A DNA stretch of 64,000 nucleotides from Anaerococcus nagyae (GTDB lineage: Bacteria; Bacillota; Clostridia; Tissierellales; Peptoniphilaceae): assembly GCF_017874535.1 (NCBI RefSeq), contig NZ_JAGGLS010000010.1, positions 1 to 64,000 on the forward strand. Reading direction: 5' to 3'. Made by a program: the position numbers and the translations under genes. The notes under the pieces are model-generated. The model was not told the DNA's origin, ran no database searches, and saw only the letters and a list, made by a program, of their open reading frames with translations. This document shows positions 1 through 8,318 of this stretch, piece by piece (position 1 is the first letter of the stretch; every line of letters begins with the position of its first letter).

Positions 1-88
1 ATCTATAATTTTATCATAGATGATTAGGTTCATTTTTAAGAACTATGCTTAAAGCTGTTCTTATACTATTAGTATATGAGCAAGCACA

Positions 89-108
89 GTAAGTGTACAG
101 ACACTTAC
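89..108. repeat. Perfect 8-bp inverted repeat near putative oriT
   Basis: GTAAGTGT and ACACTTAC flank a 4-base ACAG loop. It sits about 70 bases upstream of the oriT-like repeat and orphan mobC, so it may belong to the same transfer region or be a hairpin in a short transcript. No function can be assigned from sequence alone. Confidence 0.5.
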
Positions 109-117
109 GAAAAATTA

Positions 118-150
118 ATGGAGCAGATCTTACGGAATGCTCCATTTTTT
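118..150 (+). terminator. Intrinsic terminator
   Basis: ATGGAGCA (118-125) pairs with TGCTCCAT (138-145) and is followed by a run of T. It would end a plus-strand transcript entering from left of the window, just before the oriT-like site. Confidence 0.7.
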
Positions 151-164
151 TAATTTTTACCTTG

Positions 165-186
165 TTAGGGAGAACCCTAAGACCCC
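165..186 (+). other. Putative oriT-like site
   Basis: TTAGGG-AGAA-CCCTAA is a perfect 6-bp inverted repeat (165-180) followed at once by GACCCC. A short inverted repeat beside a conserved nick region, directly upstream of a mobC gene, is the usual layout of transfer origins in mobilizable plasmids and integrative elements. The nick site is not identified; the assignment rests on position and shape. Confidence 0.45.
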
Positions 187-213
187 GAAATATATTTTAT
201 AAAGGAGAATAAA

Positions 214-570
214 ATGGCAAATAGATTTAGAGATGAAAGAATAGAAATAAAACTAACTAAAGAAGAAAAGGAAGTTTTTGAAAAGAAAATGAAACTTGCA
301 AATTGCAAAACAATGTCCCACTTTCTTAGAAAATGTGTATTAAAAAAAGAAATTTATGTAGTAGATTTAGAACCATTTAGAAACCTACAATGGCTGCTTT
401 CAAATATAACAAATAATATAAACCAGATTGCAAAAGCTACTAATACAACTGGTGTTATTTACAAAAATGAAATTGAATCAATGAATAAGCAGATAGAAAA
501 CTTATCAAAAGAAATATGGCAGATCCATTCCCTTCTCCTTAATAAATCAAAAGAAAGTTCTTGTGATTAG
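214..570 (+). CDS. mobC: MobC-like relaxosome accessory protein (orphan)
   Basis: A 118-residue protein with the MobC layout. The N-terminal half (about residues 8-45) is a charged ribbon-helix-helix-like DNA-binding region. It is followed by the family hallmark LLSNITNNINQIAKATN (about residues 61-77), matching the NNxNQIA pattern of bacterial mobilization proteins. A coiled C-terminus follows. MobC helps the relaxase open oriT during plasmid or ICE transfer. The start has AAAGGAG eight bases upstream. Normally a relaxase gene follows with a short overlap. Here the next 240 bases hold no relaxase, so this is a stranded remnant of a mobilizable element. Bases 571-811 hold no gene I can support. 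Confidence 0.75.
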   Translation: MANRFRDERIEIKLTKEEKEVFEKKMKLANCKTMSHFLRKCVLKKEIYVVDLEPFRNLQWLLSNITNNINQIAKATNTTGVIYKNEIESMNKQIENLSKEIWQIHSLLLNKSKESSCD

Positions 571-811
571 TACGGCAATTACGAAAATACATAGTATTGA
601 TACAATATAGAATAATGAAAAAATGCAATAATATAAAGCTATACAGTAAAGCAATGTAAGGTAAAGAAAATAAAGTCAGTCCGAAGACTTCCAATATTTG
701 TCTCACATTACATTTACTATGCTCTTCCTTGTTTGACATTTACAGGGAATGACGTACGATATTTTATATTCAATTTGAATAGAAGAGAAAAAAATAAAGG
801 AGAGTGGGAAA

Positions 812-1045
812 ATGAAAACACTTAAGTTATTGCTTTTAGGTATTTCTATGTTTTTTACTGGCATTATTAGCTTTGCGATTCTTGTTGGTGCTGCAGTGGT
901 GAGTCCTCTTACTATGGATAGTTCAAATTATTTTATAGATATTTGGAAATTACATGGAGTAACACCGATAGCTATTGTTTTTTTTCTTTTAGGAGTCTTT
1001 GGTCTAATAATTGCATTTATAGGATTTTTACAAAAAGTTAAATAA
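812..1045 (+). CDS. Small two-helix membrane protein
   Basis: A 77-residue hydrophobic protein with two clear membrane helices (about residues 5-30 and 50-73) and a short loop between them. It has a good ribosome binding site (AAAGGAGAGTGGGAAA then ATG) and ends at a strong shared terminator, so it is probably a real gene. A 13-bp palindrome (ATTCAATTTGAAT, 768-780) lies just upstream and could be an operator. I do not recognise the family. Its place beside mobC suggests element cargo or a small immunity-like membrane protein, but that is a guess. Confidence 0.6.
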   Translation: MKTLKLLLLGISMFFTGIISFAILVGAAVVSPLTMDSSNYFIDIWKLHGVTPIAIVFFLLGVFGLIIAFIGFLQKVK

Positions 1046-1047
1046 AT

Positions 1048-1095
1048 AAAAGGCTGCTTCATATTTAAATTTTTAAATTATGAAGCAGCCTTTTT
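1048..1095. terminator. Bidirectional terminator
   Basis: AAAAGGCTGCTTCATA pairs with TATGAAGCAGCCTTTTT around an AT-rich centre, with T runs on both strands. It serves the convergent genes on either side, the small membrane protein (plus) and the secreted protein (minus). Confidence 0.85.
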
Positions 1096-1124
1096 GTCAT
1101 TTAGTCAGTTGTTATAGTTACAAA

Positions 1125-1892
1125 TTAGCGTTTAATAAGCTCTAGTCCAAAATATCCGTTACGAGGTGCTCCTTGAGCAGAGCAAGCATTATATTCGTAA
1201 GTTTTTAATGGTGGGGTAGTATTTTGCCATACATAAGTAGTTTTATTGGTAAATTTGTATGTAGTACAGTCGTAATAATATACTATACGTCCTTTATATC
1301 CTTTAGGAACCTTTGCTGTATAGGTTTCACTTGAACCACGAGTATAAGAGCCACCAATACTAGCACCTATGGAAGCTTCTGCGGTCTTCTTACTAATACC
1401 ACCGTTTAAGTTTAAAGAAGCATTGATTACTACCGATTTGTTGTATTCTTTTGAGATTTCAAAACCTTGATCTGCATAAGAAGTAACTGGCTTCTTCCAT
1501 TTTCCACTTGATTTTTTAAGATTTATTACTTCATGTGTATGAGGAGTGAGGCTGAAATGATATAGCTGAGGAGCATCGTTATCTATTACATTGTCCGGTA
1601 TAACATGACCATCATGAACATAACCCTCGATGTCTTCATCTTGATTATCATTTTGCGATTCGATATATTCACCATTAGTCGATGGCCCCATTGGAATAAT
1701 AATAACTTCATTCCCAAACTCATCAGTAGAAGAAATACCATATTTATCAATAACTTCTTGGTTAATTTCATCATCGGCTGGAACAAAATCAGGAAGTTCA
1801 TTATCTAGATAAGATACATTGGCAGCAAATACTGGAACAGCCATATATGAAACTATAAAAAATGATAAGATTGCACTAAAAATTTTTTTCAC
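1125..1892 (-). CDS. Secreted protein of unknown function, possibly beta-pore-like
   Basis: A 255-residue protein starting at GTG, with AAGGAGT upstream. Residues 1-23 are a signal peptide with an A-x-A cleavage site (VPVFA|AN). An acidic linker follows to about residue 105. The C-terminal half (about 135-255) is rich in Ser, Thr, Gly and Tyr with alternating hydrophobic residues, including SIGGSYTRGSSETYTAKVP and a later KGRIVYYYD segment. This pattern recalls the strand-forming regions of aerolysin/ETX-MTX2 proteins, but the likeness is only by eye. Two cysteines lie in the C-terminal part. There is no sortase motif, so the product is probably released. It is monocistronic and flanked by decayed DNA, consistent with acquisition. 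Confidence 0.65.
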   Translation of the reverse strand: MKKIFSAILSFFIVSYMAVPVFAANVSYLDNELPDFVPADDEINQEVIDKYGISSTDEFGNEVIIIPMGPSTNGEYIESQNDNQDEDIEGYVHDGHVIPDNVIDNDAPQLYHFSLTPHTHEVINLKKSSGKWKKPVTSYADQGFEISKEYNKSVVINASLNLNGGISKKTAEASIGASIGGSYTRGSSETYTAKVPKGYKGRIVYYYDCTTYKFTNKTTYVWQNTTPPLKTYEYNACSAQGAPRNGYFGLELIKR

Positions 1893-2993
1893 TTTAATAC
1901 TCCTTTCTAAAATTAATTAAGTACATATAGAAGATAGTTATTTTCTAATAATTAATACGTATCTATTATTAATTTATAGTAGTATACCACGTGTATACAA
2001 AAAAAAGCAATAGTTTTTTAATATTCTGAATTACAAGTTAAACTTAAATTCATTTTGCACAATATAGATTTTCATTTAAGCTACAAATTACTTGGAGTTT
2101 TTTGCACTATATTCTTCCAGTATTTTTCCTAAGATAATCACTTAAAAATTATTCCAACTTCCTAATCTACTTTCATGGATTTGCCTGAGCTAGGTATTCT
2201 TTAGCACAATCTAGAGAAAAAACCATTCAGACTATCGTTGAATCATATCTTCAATTAGTACATTGTGCAGTATTGCCAATAGCCTTTTTTATTTCAGTAT
2301 ATTTTATAAGTTGCCAAGAGATTTTATTTCCTAAGAAAAATAATTTACTTTTTCAGTTTATTATTCATTTGTAAATAAAATATCACTTTCATTCAAAACT
2401 ACCGTAATCTAATTGTATACACAGAGACTATTAGGGTAAAAACCGTCACGCCCCTATTGGGCTCCGAGTATTCTCCATATGCAGCACTATACTAGCTACT
2501 TCTTAAGCAGTTATTTATTTGCTCTTTGGTGCTGACTCACCCATAAACAGGTCATAGTATTCTTTCAAGCTAATTTGATCCCCATGGTAATCTTCTTTTA
2601 ATTGGATTTTATATATTCTTTTATTATTTTTCATTGTGGCTTACGGTATCTTCATAATATCATCTACAGCAAAAGTGTCTTTTTCCGTATTTATATTTTA
2701 AATTATCATGTCGATTAAGTATTATTAATGAGATTTTCTCTTTTAATTATCCTATTATTTCTGATATGTGTATTTGGGTGCAAATACTACATGATAATTA
2801 CAGTGCCATTTTGTGTGTAATAAACTATTCTTGTTCTTTAAATTCTCCTTTTTAATTGTGCATATGGTTATCACAATTATATATTAAATAAGAATTTTGG
2901 CTTGAAGCTGAAGCTAATTTTTTCCACCTGCATAGCATATGGTTTATTATTTCGCTCACATTCATTCGTTCAAATCACTTAAATGGGCAGAGA
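1893..2993. other. 1.1-kb gene-free region with decayed coding debris
   Basis: No intact gene is visible. On the minus strand a 39-codon frame (2641 to 2522 region) encodes a tail ending in LKEYYDLFMGESAPKSK, and just before it, in another frame, a fragment ends in DTFAVDDIMKIP. Neither has a good ribosome binding site. Together they look like a frameshifted gene end. A further short minus-strand fragment ends in FSLDCAKEYLAQANP near 2160-2220. Near-repeats of TTTTGCAC(A/T)ATAT occur at about 2053 and 2100. I read the region as remains of a mobile element. Confidence 0.5.
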
Positions 2994-3024
2994 AAAACCT
3001 TAAAGCCATAAAGCCTTAAGGTTT
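2994..3024 (-). terminator. Intrinsic terminator of the lysS operon
   Basis: On the minus strand AAACCTTAAGGC and GCTTTAAGGTTT form a stem followed by T residues, eight bases after the lysS stop. It ends the coaX-dusB-greA-lysS transcript. Confidence 0.8.
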
Positions 3025-3031
3025 GTATTTA

Positions 3032-4939
3032 CTAATATAGTTTAGCACCAGCTGGTATTCTATTTGATACTTCTACTACATTTAGTACTTCTTCGCCATT
3101 TTGATTGTGAACTGCTGATAGAAGCATACCTTGAGATTCTTCTCCCATCATTGCTCTTGGTGGTAGATTTACTATCGCTACCAAGTTTTTGCCTATAAGC
3201 TCTTCTGGAGTGTAGTATTTTTTGATTCCTGAAAGAATAGTTCTTGGACTATCACTTCCATCATCTAAGGTAAATTTAAGTAATTTCTTAGACTTTAGAA
3301 CTTCTTCACAATTTTTCACTTTTACAACTCTAAAATCAGATTTACTAAAAGTATCAAAGTCCACATCTTCATAGAAATCTTCAACCTCAACACCTGTAAA
3401 GTCAATAATTTCATCACTTTTTTCTATATGTTTGTTAGTAGATGCTTTAGCCTCATTTGATCCTGAAGCTTCTAAGCCTATTGGCTTCATTGTTGGGAAT
3501 AATAGCACATCACGGATAGAATGTTGACCTGTTAGAAGCATAATCACTCTATCAATACCAATTCCAAGGCCGCCTGTTGGTGGAAGTCCTACTTCTAAGG
3601 CATTTACAAAATCATAGTCCATCATTTGAGCTTCGTCATCACCATTTTCACGTTTTGCTACTTGAGCTTCAAATCTTTCTCTTTGATCTGCTGCATCATT
3701 TAGCTCTGAGAAAGCATTTCCAACCTCTGATCCGTTGATAAAAGCTTCAAATCTATATGTTAAAGACTTATCATCTTTCTTTCTTTTTGCAAGTGGAGAG
3801 ATCTCTACTGGATAGTCATAGATAAATGTTGGTTGGATTAGGGTATCTTCTACAAATTCTTCAAAGAATTCATTGATGATTTCTCCTCTTGTTTCCTTAA
3901 CTTCTACACCTTTTTCCTTAGCAATGGCTACAGCATCTTCATAAGTAGTGATTTTGTTAAAGTCAACTCCTGTTTCGTTTTTAATAGAATCAATCATAGT
4001 GACTCTTTTCCAAGGAGCTTTTAGTTCTATTTCATTTCCATCATATTCTATTACAGTGTTACCTAAAACATTAGTTGCAACTGTTTCTATCATGGATTCC
4101 ACAATTTCCATCATATCTTCATAGTCAGCATAGGCTTGGTATAATTCCATTGCAGTGTATTCTGGGTTATGAGTTGCATCCATTCCTTCATTTCTGAACA
4201 TTCTACCCATTTCATAAACTCTATCAAAACCACCTACAATTAATCTTTTTAGATATAATTCATTAGCGATTCTAAGATACATATCTATATCTAGAGTATT
4301 GTGGTGAGTTATAAATGGACGGGCTGTTGCTCCACCAGCAATAGTATTAAGAATTGGTGTTTCTACTTCTAAGAATCCTCTACTATCTAAAAATTTTCTA
4401 ATTTCAGAAATAATTCTACTTCTTAAAACAAAGACTTCTTTTACTTCTGGGTTCACTATAAGATCTAGGTACCTTTGTCTATATCTTAAATCTGGATCCT
4501 TTAGGCCATGCCATTTTTCTGGTAGCATTTGTAAAGATTTAGTAAGAAGTTGTGGTGTTTTTGTTTCGATTGATATCTCACCTTGTTTAGTTTTAAATAC
4601 TTCTCCTTCAATACCAACTATATCACCAATATCATATTTTTTTACTTGTTTAAACTCATCACCGATAACATTTTTTCGATTTACTATTTGAATAGTTCCT
4701 GACTCATCTTGAATATCCATAAAGCTCATGTTACCATGGCCGCGTTTTGCTATTATACGTCCTGCTATTCTTATAGATTTACCTTCATAATCATCATATT
4801 TATCCTTAATAGTTGCCGCAGGTGTACGATCTTTAAAGTTTACTATTTCATGTGGATCTTTACCTTCTTGCTTAAGTTCTTCTAGTTTATCTCTTTTAAT
4901 TTTAAGCATTTCATTTAAATCTTTATTGTTATCAGTCAT
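3032..4939 (-). CDS. lysS: Lysyl-tRNA synthetase with C-terminal tRNA-binding domain
   Basis: A 635-residue class II lysine-tRNA ligase that charges tRNA-Lys in the cytoplasm. An OB-fold anticodon-binding domain occupies about residues 55-155. The class II core follows, with motif 2 (MGRMFRNEG...[14 protein letters not shown]) and motif 3 ([13 protein letters not shown]). Ordinary bacterial LysRS stops near residue 500. Here a further domain of about 115 residues (about 520-635) shows the Trbp111/EMAP-like pattern [38 protein letters not shown]. That module is best known at the C-terminus of MetRS. It is last in the operon, nine bases after greA. Confidence 0.95.
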   Translation of the reverse strand: MTDNNKDLNEMLKIKRDKLEELKQEGKDPHEIVNFKDRTPAATIKDKYDDYEGKSIRIAGRIIAKRGHGNMSFMDIQDESGTIQIVNRKNVIGDEFKQVKKYDIGDIVGIEGEVFKTKQGEISIETKTPQLLTKSLQMLPEKWHGLKDPDLRYRQRYLDLIVNPEVKEVFVLRSRIISEIRKFLDSRGFLEVETPILNTIAGGATARPFITHHNTLDIDMYLRIANELYLKRLIVGGFDRVYEMGRMFRNEGMDATHNPEYTAMELYQAYADYEDMMEIVESMIETVATNVLGNTVIEYDGNEIELKAPWKRVTMIDSIKNETGVDFNKITTYEDAVAIAKEKGVEVKETRGEIINEFFEEFVEDTLIQPTFIYDYPVEISPLAKRKKDDKSLTYRFEAFINGSEVGNAFSELNDAADQRERFEAQVAKRENGDDEAQMMDYDFVNALEVGLPPTGGLGIGIDRVIMLLTGQHSIRDVLLFPTMKPIGLEASGSNEAKASTNKHIEKSDEIIDFTGVEVEDFYEDVDFDTFSKSDFRVVKVKNCEEVLKSKKLLKFTLDDGSDSPRTILSGIKKYYTPEELIGKNLVAIVNLPPRAMMGEESQGMLLSAVHNQNGEEVLNVVEVSNRIPAGAKLY

Positions 4940-4948
4940 TTTCTCTCC

Positions 4949-5422
4949 TTATTTGATGTTCTTAATAGTGAAATACATTTTTCCATTAGGTGTATTTACT
5001 TCTACTCTATCATCTTTCTTCTTACCTAAAAGAGCAGCTCCTACTGGTGATTCATTAGATATAAAGCCTTTTACTGGGTCACTTTCAGCAGTACCTACGA
5101 TTTTATAGTCCAATGTTTCATCAAATTCTTCATCATACACTGTTACTGTATTGCCAACCCCAACTTCATCAGAATTTACATCAACTTCGATAGTCTTAGC
5201 ATTTCTAATCATATCTTCAACTTTTGCTATACGGCTTTCAATTTCGCCTTGCTCATTTTTTGCTTCATCATAATCAGCATTTTCTGAAAGATCACCAAAA
5301 CTTCTAGCAATTTTGATTTTTTCTGCTATTTCTGGTCTTCTTTTAGTTTTTAAATATTCCAATTCATCTTCTAATTTTTCTAAATACTCTTTTGATAATA
5401 TTACTTCTTTACTTTCTGCCAT
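4949..5422 (-). CDS. greA: Transcription elongation factor GreA
   Basis: A 157-residue GreA, the normal length. An N-terminal antiparallel coiled coil (about residues 8-77) carries the tip sequence FGDLSENADYDEAKNEQ, whose acidic residues enter the RNA polymerase secondary channel and stimulate transcript cleavage in backtracked complexes. The C-terminal FKBP-like domain (about 85-157) includes the family pattern ISNESPVGAALLGKKKDD. It lies one base after dusB and nine bases before lysS, the usual clostridial order, so it is co-transcribed with them. Confidence 0.97.
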   Translation of the reverse strand: MAESKEVILSKEYLEKLEDELEYLKTKRRPEIAEKIKIARSFGDLSENADYDEAKNEQGEIESRIAKVEDMIRNAKTIEVDVNSDEVGVGNTVTVYDEEFDETLDYKIVGTAESDPVKGFISNESPVGAALLGKKKDDRVEVNTPNGKMYFTIKNIK

Positions 5423-5423
5423 T

Positions 5424-6386
5424 TTATCCCTCTAAATCATTTTTATATTCTTCAAGTAGAGAAAAAATCTCTTCTTTACTTTTTAATTTATTTACTTTCT
5501 CTCTTATATTACTTGCACCAGGAAGACCTTTTATATACCAACCAACGTGTTTTCTCATCTGATTAACTACTAGTTTTTCATTCTTATATTTAAGTGATAA
5601 ATCATATTGCTCTCTTATCTGATCTACAATTTGATCCGATGTAACTTTGGTGTAAGATCCTTTTTCTAAGTAATCTTTAATGTATTTAAATAAAAATGGA
5701 TTACCCATAGCACCCCTAGCAAGCATGACTCCATCAGCATTTGTTACTTTTATTATATTTATAAAATCTTCAACTGTAAAAACATCCCCATTAGCTATAA
5801 CAGGAATTGATAAAGCTTCTTTTAGCTTTCTTACATCATCCCAATTAGCTTTGCCTTGATAATGTTGATCACGAGTTCTACCATGGAGGATTACATAATC
5901 TATACCATTATCCTGACAAATTTTCCCAATCTCAATATAATTTTTATTTGAATCATCAACACCTGTTCTAAATTTTACATTAACTTTTTTATTAGTGGAT
6001 TTAACTAAAAGTTTTGTAATTTTGTTTACAAGATCAGGTTCTTTCATCAAGGCCGATCCTTCTCCGTTTTTAAAAATTTTTGGAGCTGGACAACCCATAT
6101 TAAAGCTAATTTCACTAACAGAATCAATAGGATTTATTTTTTCCTTTATAGCTTTCTCAATTTTTTCTAAGTCGCGACCAAAAATTTGTATATTTGCTTT
6201 CTTTTCTAAATCAGAAATATACATTATCTCTTCTGTTTGCTTATTATCAAATGCGAGTGCATTTACACTTACCATTTCTGTAAAAGTCTTATCTGCTCCA
6301 TATTTCTCGCAGATAATTCTAAAAGCAACATCTGTAACACCCGCAAGAGGTGCTAGCATCAGTTCTTTATTCTTTAATTCTGTCAT
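5424..6386 (-). CDS. dusB: tRNA-dihydrouridine synthase DusB
   Basis: A 320-residue FMN-dependent enzyme that reduces uridines in the tRNA D-loop. It has the N-terminal pattern [13 protein letters not shown] (TIM-barrel flavin site), the catalytic cysteine at C99 in NMGCPAPK, and the barrel motifs [16 protein letters not shown] and VIANGDV...[16 protein letters not shown] helical tRNA-binding domain fills the last 80 residues. The start overlaps the end of coaX by 20 bases, indicating translational coupling in the coaX-dusB-greA-lysS operon. Confidence 0.95.
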   Translation of the reverse strand: MTELKNKELMLAPLAGVTDVAFRIICEKYGADKTFTEMVSVNALAFDNKQTEEIMYISDLEKKANIQIFGRDLEKIEKAIKEKINPIDSVSEISFNMGCPAPKIFKNGEGSALMKEPDLVNKITKLLVKSTNKKVNVKFRTGVDDSNKNYIEIGKICQDNGIDYVILHGRTRDQHYQGKANWDDVRKLKEALSIPVIANGDVFTVEDFINIIKVTNADGVMLARGAMGNPFLFKYIKDYLEKGSYTKVTSDQIVDQIREQYDLSLKYKNEKLVVNQMRKHVGWYIKGLPGASNIREKVNKLKSKEEIFSLLEEYKNDLEG

Positions 6387-7155
6387 AGATTATTCTAAGT
6401 CCATCTAACATTAGATCTGGTTCAATGATATCAATATATTTTGATTCGTTAGAAATAAGCTCTGAAAATCCACCAGTTGCGACTACATTTATTTCTTCTA
6501 CAACTCCATGTTTTTCATGAAGTTCCTTTTCAATCTGACTAATAAGACCATCTATCAGTCCTATATAGCCATATACTATACCAGCATTAATACTTTCCGG
6601 CGTGGTTTTTGCTATTGCCGTATCTGGTACTCTTAGCTCAATTTTGGGAAGCTGAGCTGTCATTCCAAAAAGACCTTCTTGTCCGATTTTGATACCTGGA
6701 GCTATTGATCCTCCTAAATACCTACCATCTGATGTTATTACATCAAAAGTGATAGCCGTACCCATATCAACAATTATGGCAGGACCACCATATTTATTAT
6801 ATACAGCAACAGCATCTACAATTCTATCAGCACCAACTTGGCTTGGAGTCCCATAATCTATAGTAATACCTGTATCTGTCTTATAGTCAATAATTATGGG
6901 CTCTTTACCAAATAACTTTCTGTTGCATGATTGCCATGAATACATTATATCTGGTACAACTGACGAGATTATAGTATCATCAATTTCATCAGTATCAACA
7001 TTATGTATAGTAAACATATTAAAAAGGGTAGCTACCAATTCATCGCTAGTACGCTTTAAATTTGTAGCCACTCTATAACGGAGCTCTAATTTTTTATCAT
7101 TGAAAACACCTAAAACAGTGTTGGTATTTCCAATATCTACAACTAGTAGCATCAT
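6367..7155 (-). CDS. coaX: Type III pantothenate kinase
   Basis: Phosphorylates pantothenate, the first step of coenzyme A synthesis. The three family motifs are intact: VDIGNTNTV (D7), [10 protein letters not shown] (D110) and [13 protein letters not shown] (D130), plus LGGSIAPG. The product is up to 262 residues, normal for CoaX. Two ATG codons are adjacent; the second (7152) has better spacing from AAAGGAG and is the more likely start. It begins the coaX-dusB-greA-lysS run behind its own promoter. A second, degenerate CoaX-like protein lies at 46101-46883, so this copy is the probable active kinase. Confidence 0.95.
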   Translation of the reverse strand: MMLLVVDIGNTNTVLGVFNDKKLELRYRVATNLKRTSDELVATLFNMFTIHNVDTDEIDDTIISSVVPDIMYSWQSCNRKLFGKEPIIIDYKTDTGITIDYGTPSQVGADRIVDAVAVYNKYGGPAIIVDMGTAITFDVITSDGRYLGGSIAPGIKIGQEGLFGMTAQLPKIELRVPDTAIAKTTPESINAGIVYGYIGLIDGLISQIEKELHEKHGVVEEINVVATGGFSELISNESKYIDIIEPDLMLDGLRIIYDRIKE

Positions 7156-7196
7156 CTCTCCTTTTGGCTAAGTAACTAAATAAATTTAACTCTTAT

Positions 7197-7224
7197 ATAA
7201 TACGATAAATTCTATCGAATTCAA
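7197..7224 (-). promoter_or_regulatory. Promoter of coaX-dusB-greA-lysS with spacer inverted repeat
   Basis: On the minus strand TTGAAT (7224-7219) and TATTAT (7202-7197) are 16 bases apart. The spacer holds the inverted repeat CGATA-N5-TATCG (7203-7217), a possible operator. The promoter slightly overlaps the terminal region of the upstream gene. Confidence 0.5.
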
Positions 7225-7225
7225 G

Positions 7226-7720
7226 CTATTTATTTAGCTTATACCTTCTTATTAGAGTATTGATTTCTTCTGTGTCTTCAGCTTTTACTTTTGTCATTTC
7301 ATTTGAAGTTTGTCTATCTTTTTTAACTTGTAAGACAAGATCATTACTTTCTTTATCGAATCCCCATTTTTTAAGCTCTTTATAATTATAAAAATTTGAA
7401 TTAATTAAAATTCCATTTTCAGCTATATACAGTTTGCTTCTTTGAGCAAGCCCAAATACAATTGCAAGTACTACCATTATAATAGCCATTATTATAGAAT
7501 CTTGGTTATTTTGTTTATATCCTGCCACAAAATTTACAATTCCTGTAGCGAGAAGTATGCCCATTAATAACCACTCTAAAGGACTTGATTTCTTGCTAAA
7601 TCCCGCGATTTCTCCTGTAAGCTTCTTTTTATTTCTAAATGATTTATACAATCTATATATAAAAAATATTATAATAGCTGCATATAAAATCAAAATAAAG
7701 CTGTTCATATTATTTCCCAT
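7226..7720 (-). CDS. Membrane protein, possibly DUF5673-type
   Basis: A 164-residue protein with three membrane helices (about residues 6-24, 48-67 and 76-93) and a cytoplasmic C-terminal domain (about 95-164) containing ENGILINSNFYNYKELKKWG. That domain resembles the small DUF5673-type domain found after membrane helices in clostridia; I am not certain of the family. RBS AGGAGG is well placed. It sits between hpt and coaX, where many Firmicutes carry ftsH, so it occupies an altered spot in a conserved cluster. Function unknown. Confidence 0.75.
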   Translation of the reverse strand: MGNNMNSFILILYAAIIIFFIYRLYKSFRNKKKLTGEIAGFSKKSSPLEWLLMGILLATGIVNFVAGYKQNNQDSIIMAIIMVVLAIVFGLAQRSKLYIAENGILINSNFYNYKELKKWGFDKESNDLVLQVKKDRQTSNEMTKVKAEDTEEINTLIRRYKLNK

Positions 7721-7735
7721 ATTTCCTCCTTAAAA

Positions 7736-7755
7736 AATAAAATAGGCCTTTATTG
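7736..7755 (-). terminator. Weak intrinsic terminator after hpt
   Basis: On the minus strand TAGGTC pairs with GGCCTA (one G-U pair), followed by ATTTTATTTTTT. The short stem suggests partial read-through into the membrane protein gene. Confidence 0.45.
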
Positions 7756-7757
7756 AC

Positions 7758-8318
7758 CTACTTATTATCACTTTCATAAACTGAACTTTTCAAAACTCCT
7801 ATAAATGGTAAGTTTCTATACTTCTGACTATAGTCTAGACCAAAACCTACAACAAATTCATTAGGTATCTTAAATCCATACCAGTCTGGCTTAATTTCAG
7901 TCACTCTTCTTTCAGGTTTGTCTAGCAATGTTATTATTCTAACTTCTTTAGGATCTCTTTTTTCTAAATTTGATTTAAGTTTATTTAGTGTGTAACCTGT
8001 ATCAATTATATCCTCTACTAATAATACATTTTTATCTTTAATATCAACGTCTAAATCCTTTAGAATTTTTACATTTCCAGTGGACTCAGTACCATCATAA
8101 GAAGAAACAGCCATGAATTCAAGATTACAATCAATTTTTACATGCTTAGCAAGCTCTGACATAAAAATTACAGATCCTTTTAAAATACCCACCATTATAA
8201 GTGTATCTTCATCTTTATAGTAGTCATTAATATATGATGCCAGTTTTCTTATTCTAAGATTAAGAGTATCTTCATCTATTAAAACTTTTTCAATTAGTTG
8301 GTTAATATCACTTATCAT
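7758..8318 (-). CDS. hpt: Hypoxanthine phosphoribosyltransferase
   Basis: A 186-residue purine salvage enzyme that makes IMP or GMP from hypoxanthine or guanine and PRPP. The PRPP-binding signature VLLVEDIIDTGYTL is present near residues 94-107, with the upstream GILKGSVIFMSELAKH loop and the downstream base-contact region KPDWYGFKIPNEFVVGFGLDY. Its start overlaps the end of tilS by 11 bases. The tilS-hpt pairing is conserved across Firmicutes. Confidence 0.95.
   Translation of the reverse strand: MISDINQLIEKVLIDEDTLNLRIRKLASYINDYYKDEDTLIMVGILKGSVIFMSELAKHVKIDCNLEFMAVSSYDGTESTGNVKILKDLDVDIKDKNVLLVEDIIDTGYTLNKLKSNLEKRDPKEVRIITLLDKPERRVTEIKPDWYGFKIPNEFVVGFGLDYSQKYRNLPFIGVLKSSVYESDNK

Noticed and set aside
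539..739. A 66-codon minus-strand frame rich in hydrophobic residues, overlapping the end of mobC
   Set aside because: No ribosome binding site, overlap with mobC, and composition as expected from AT-rich sequence. I do not support it as a gene.
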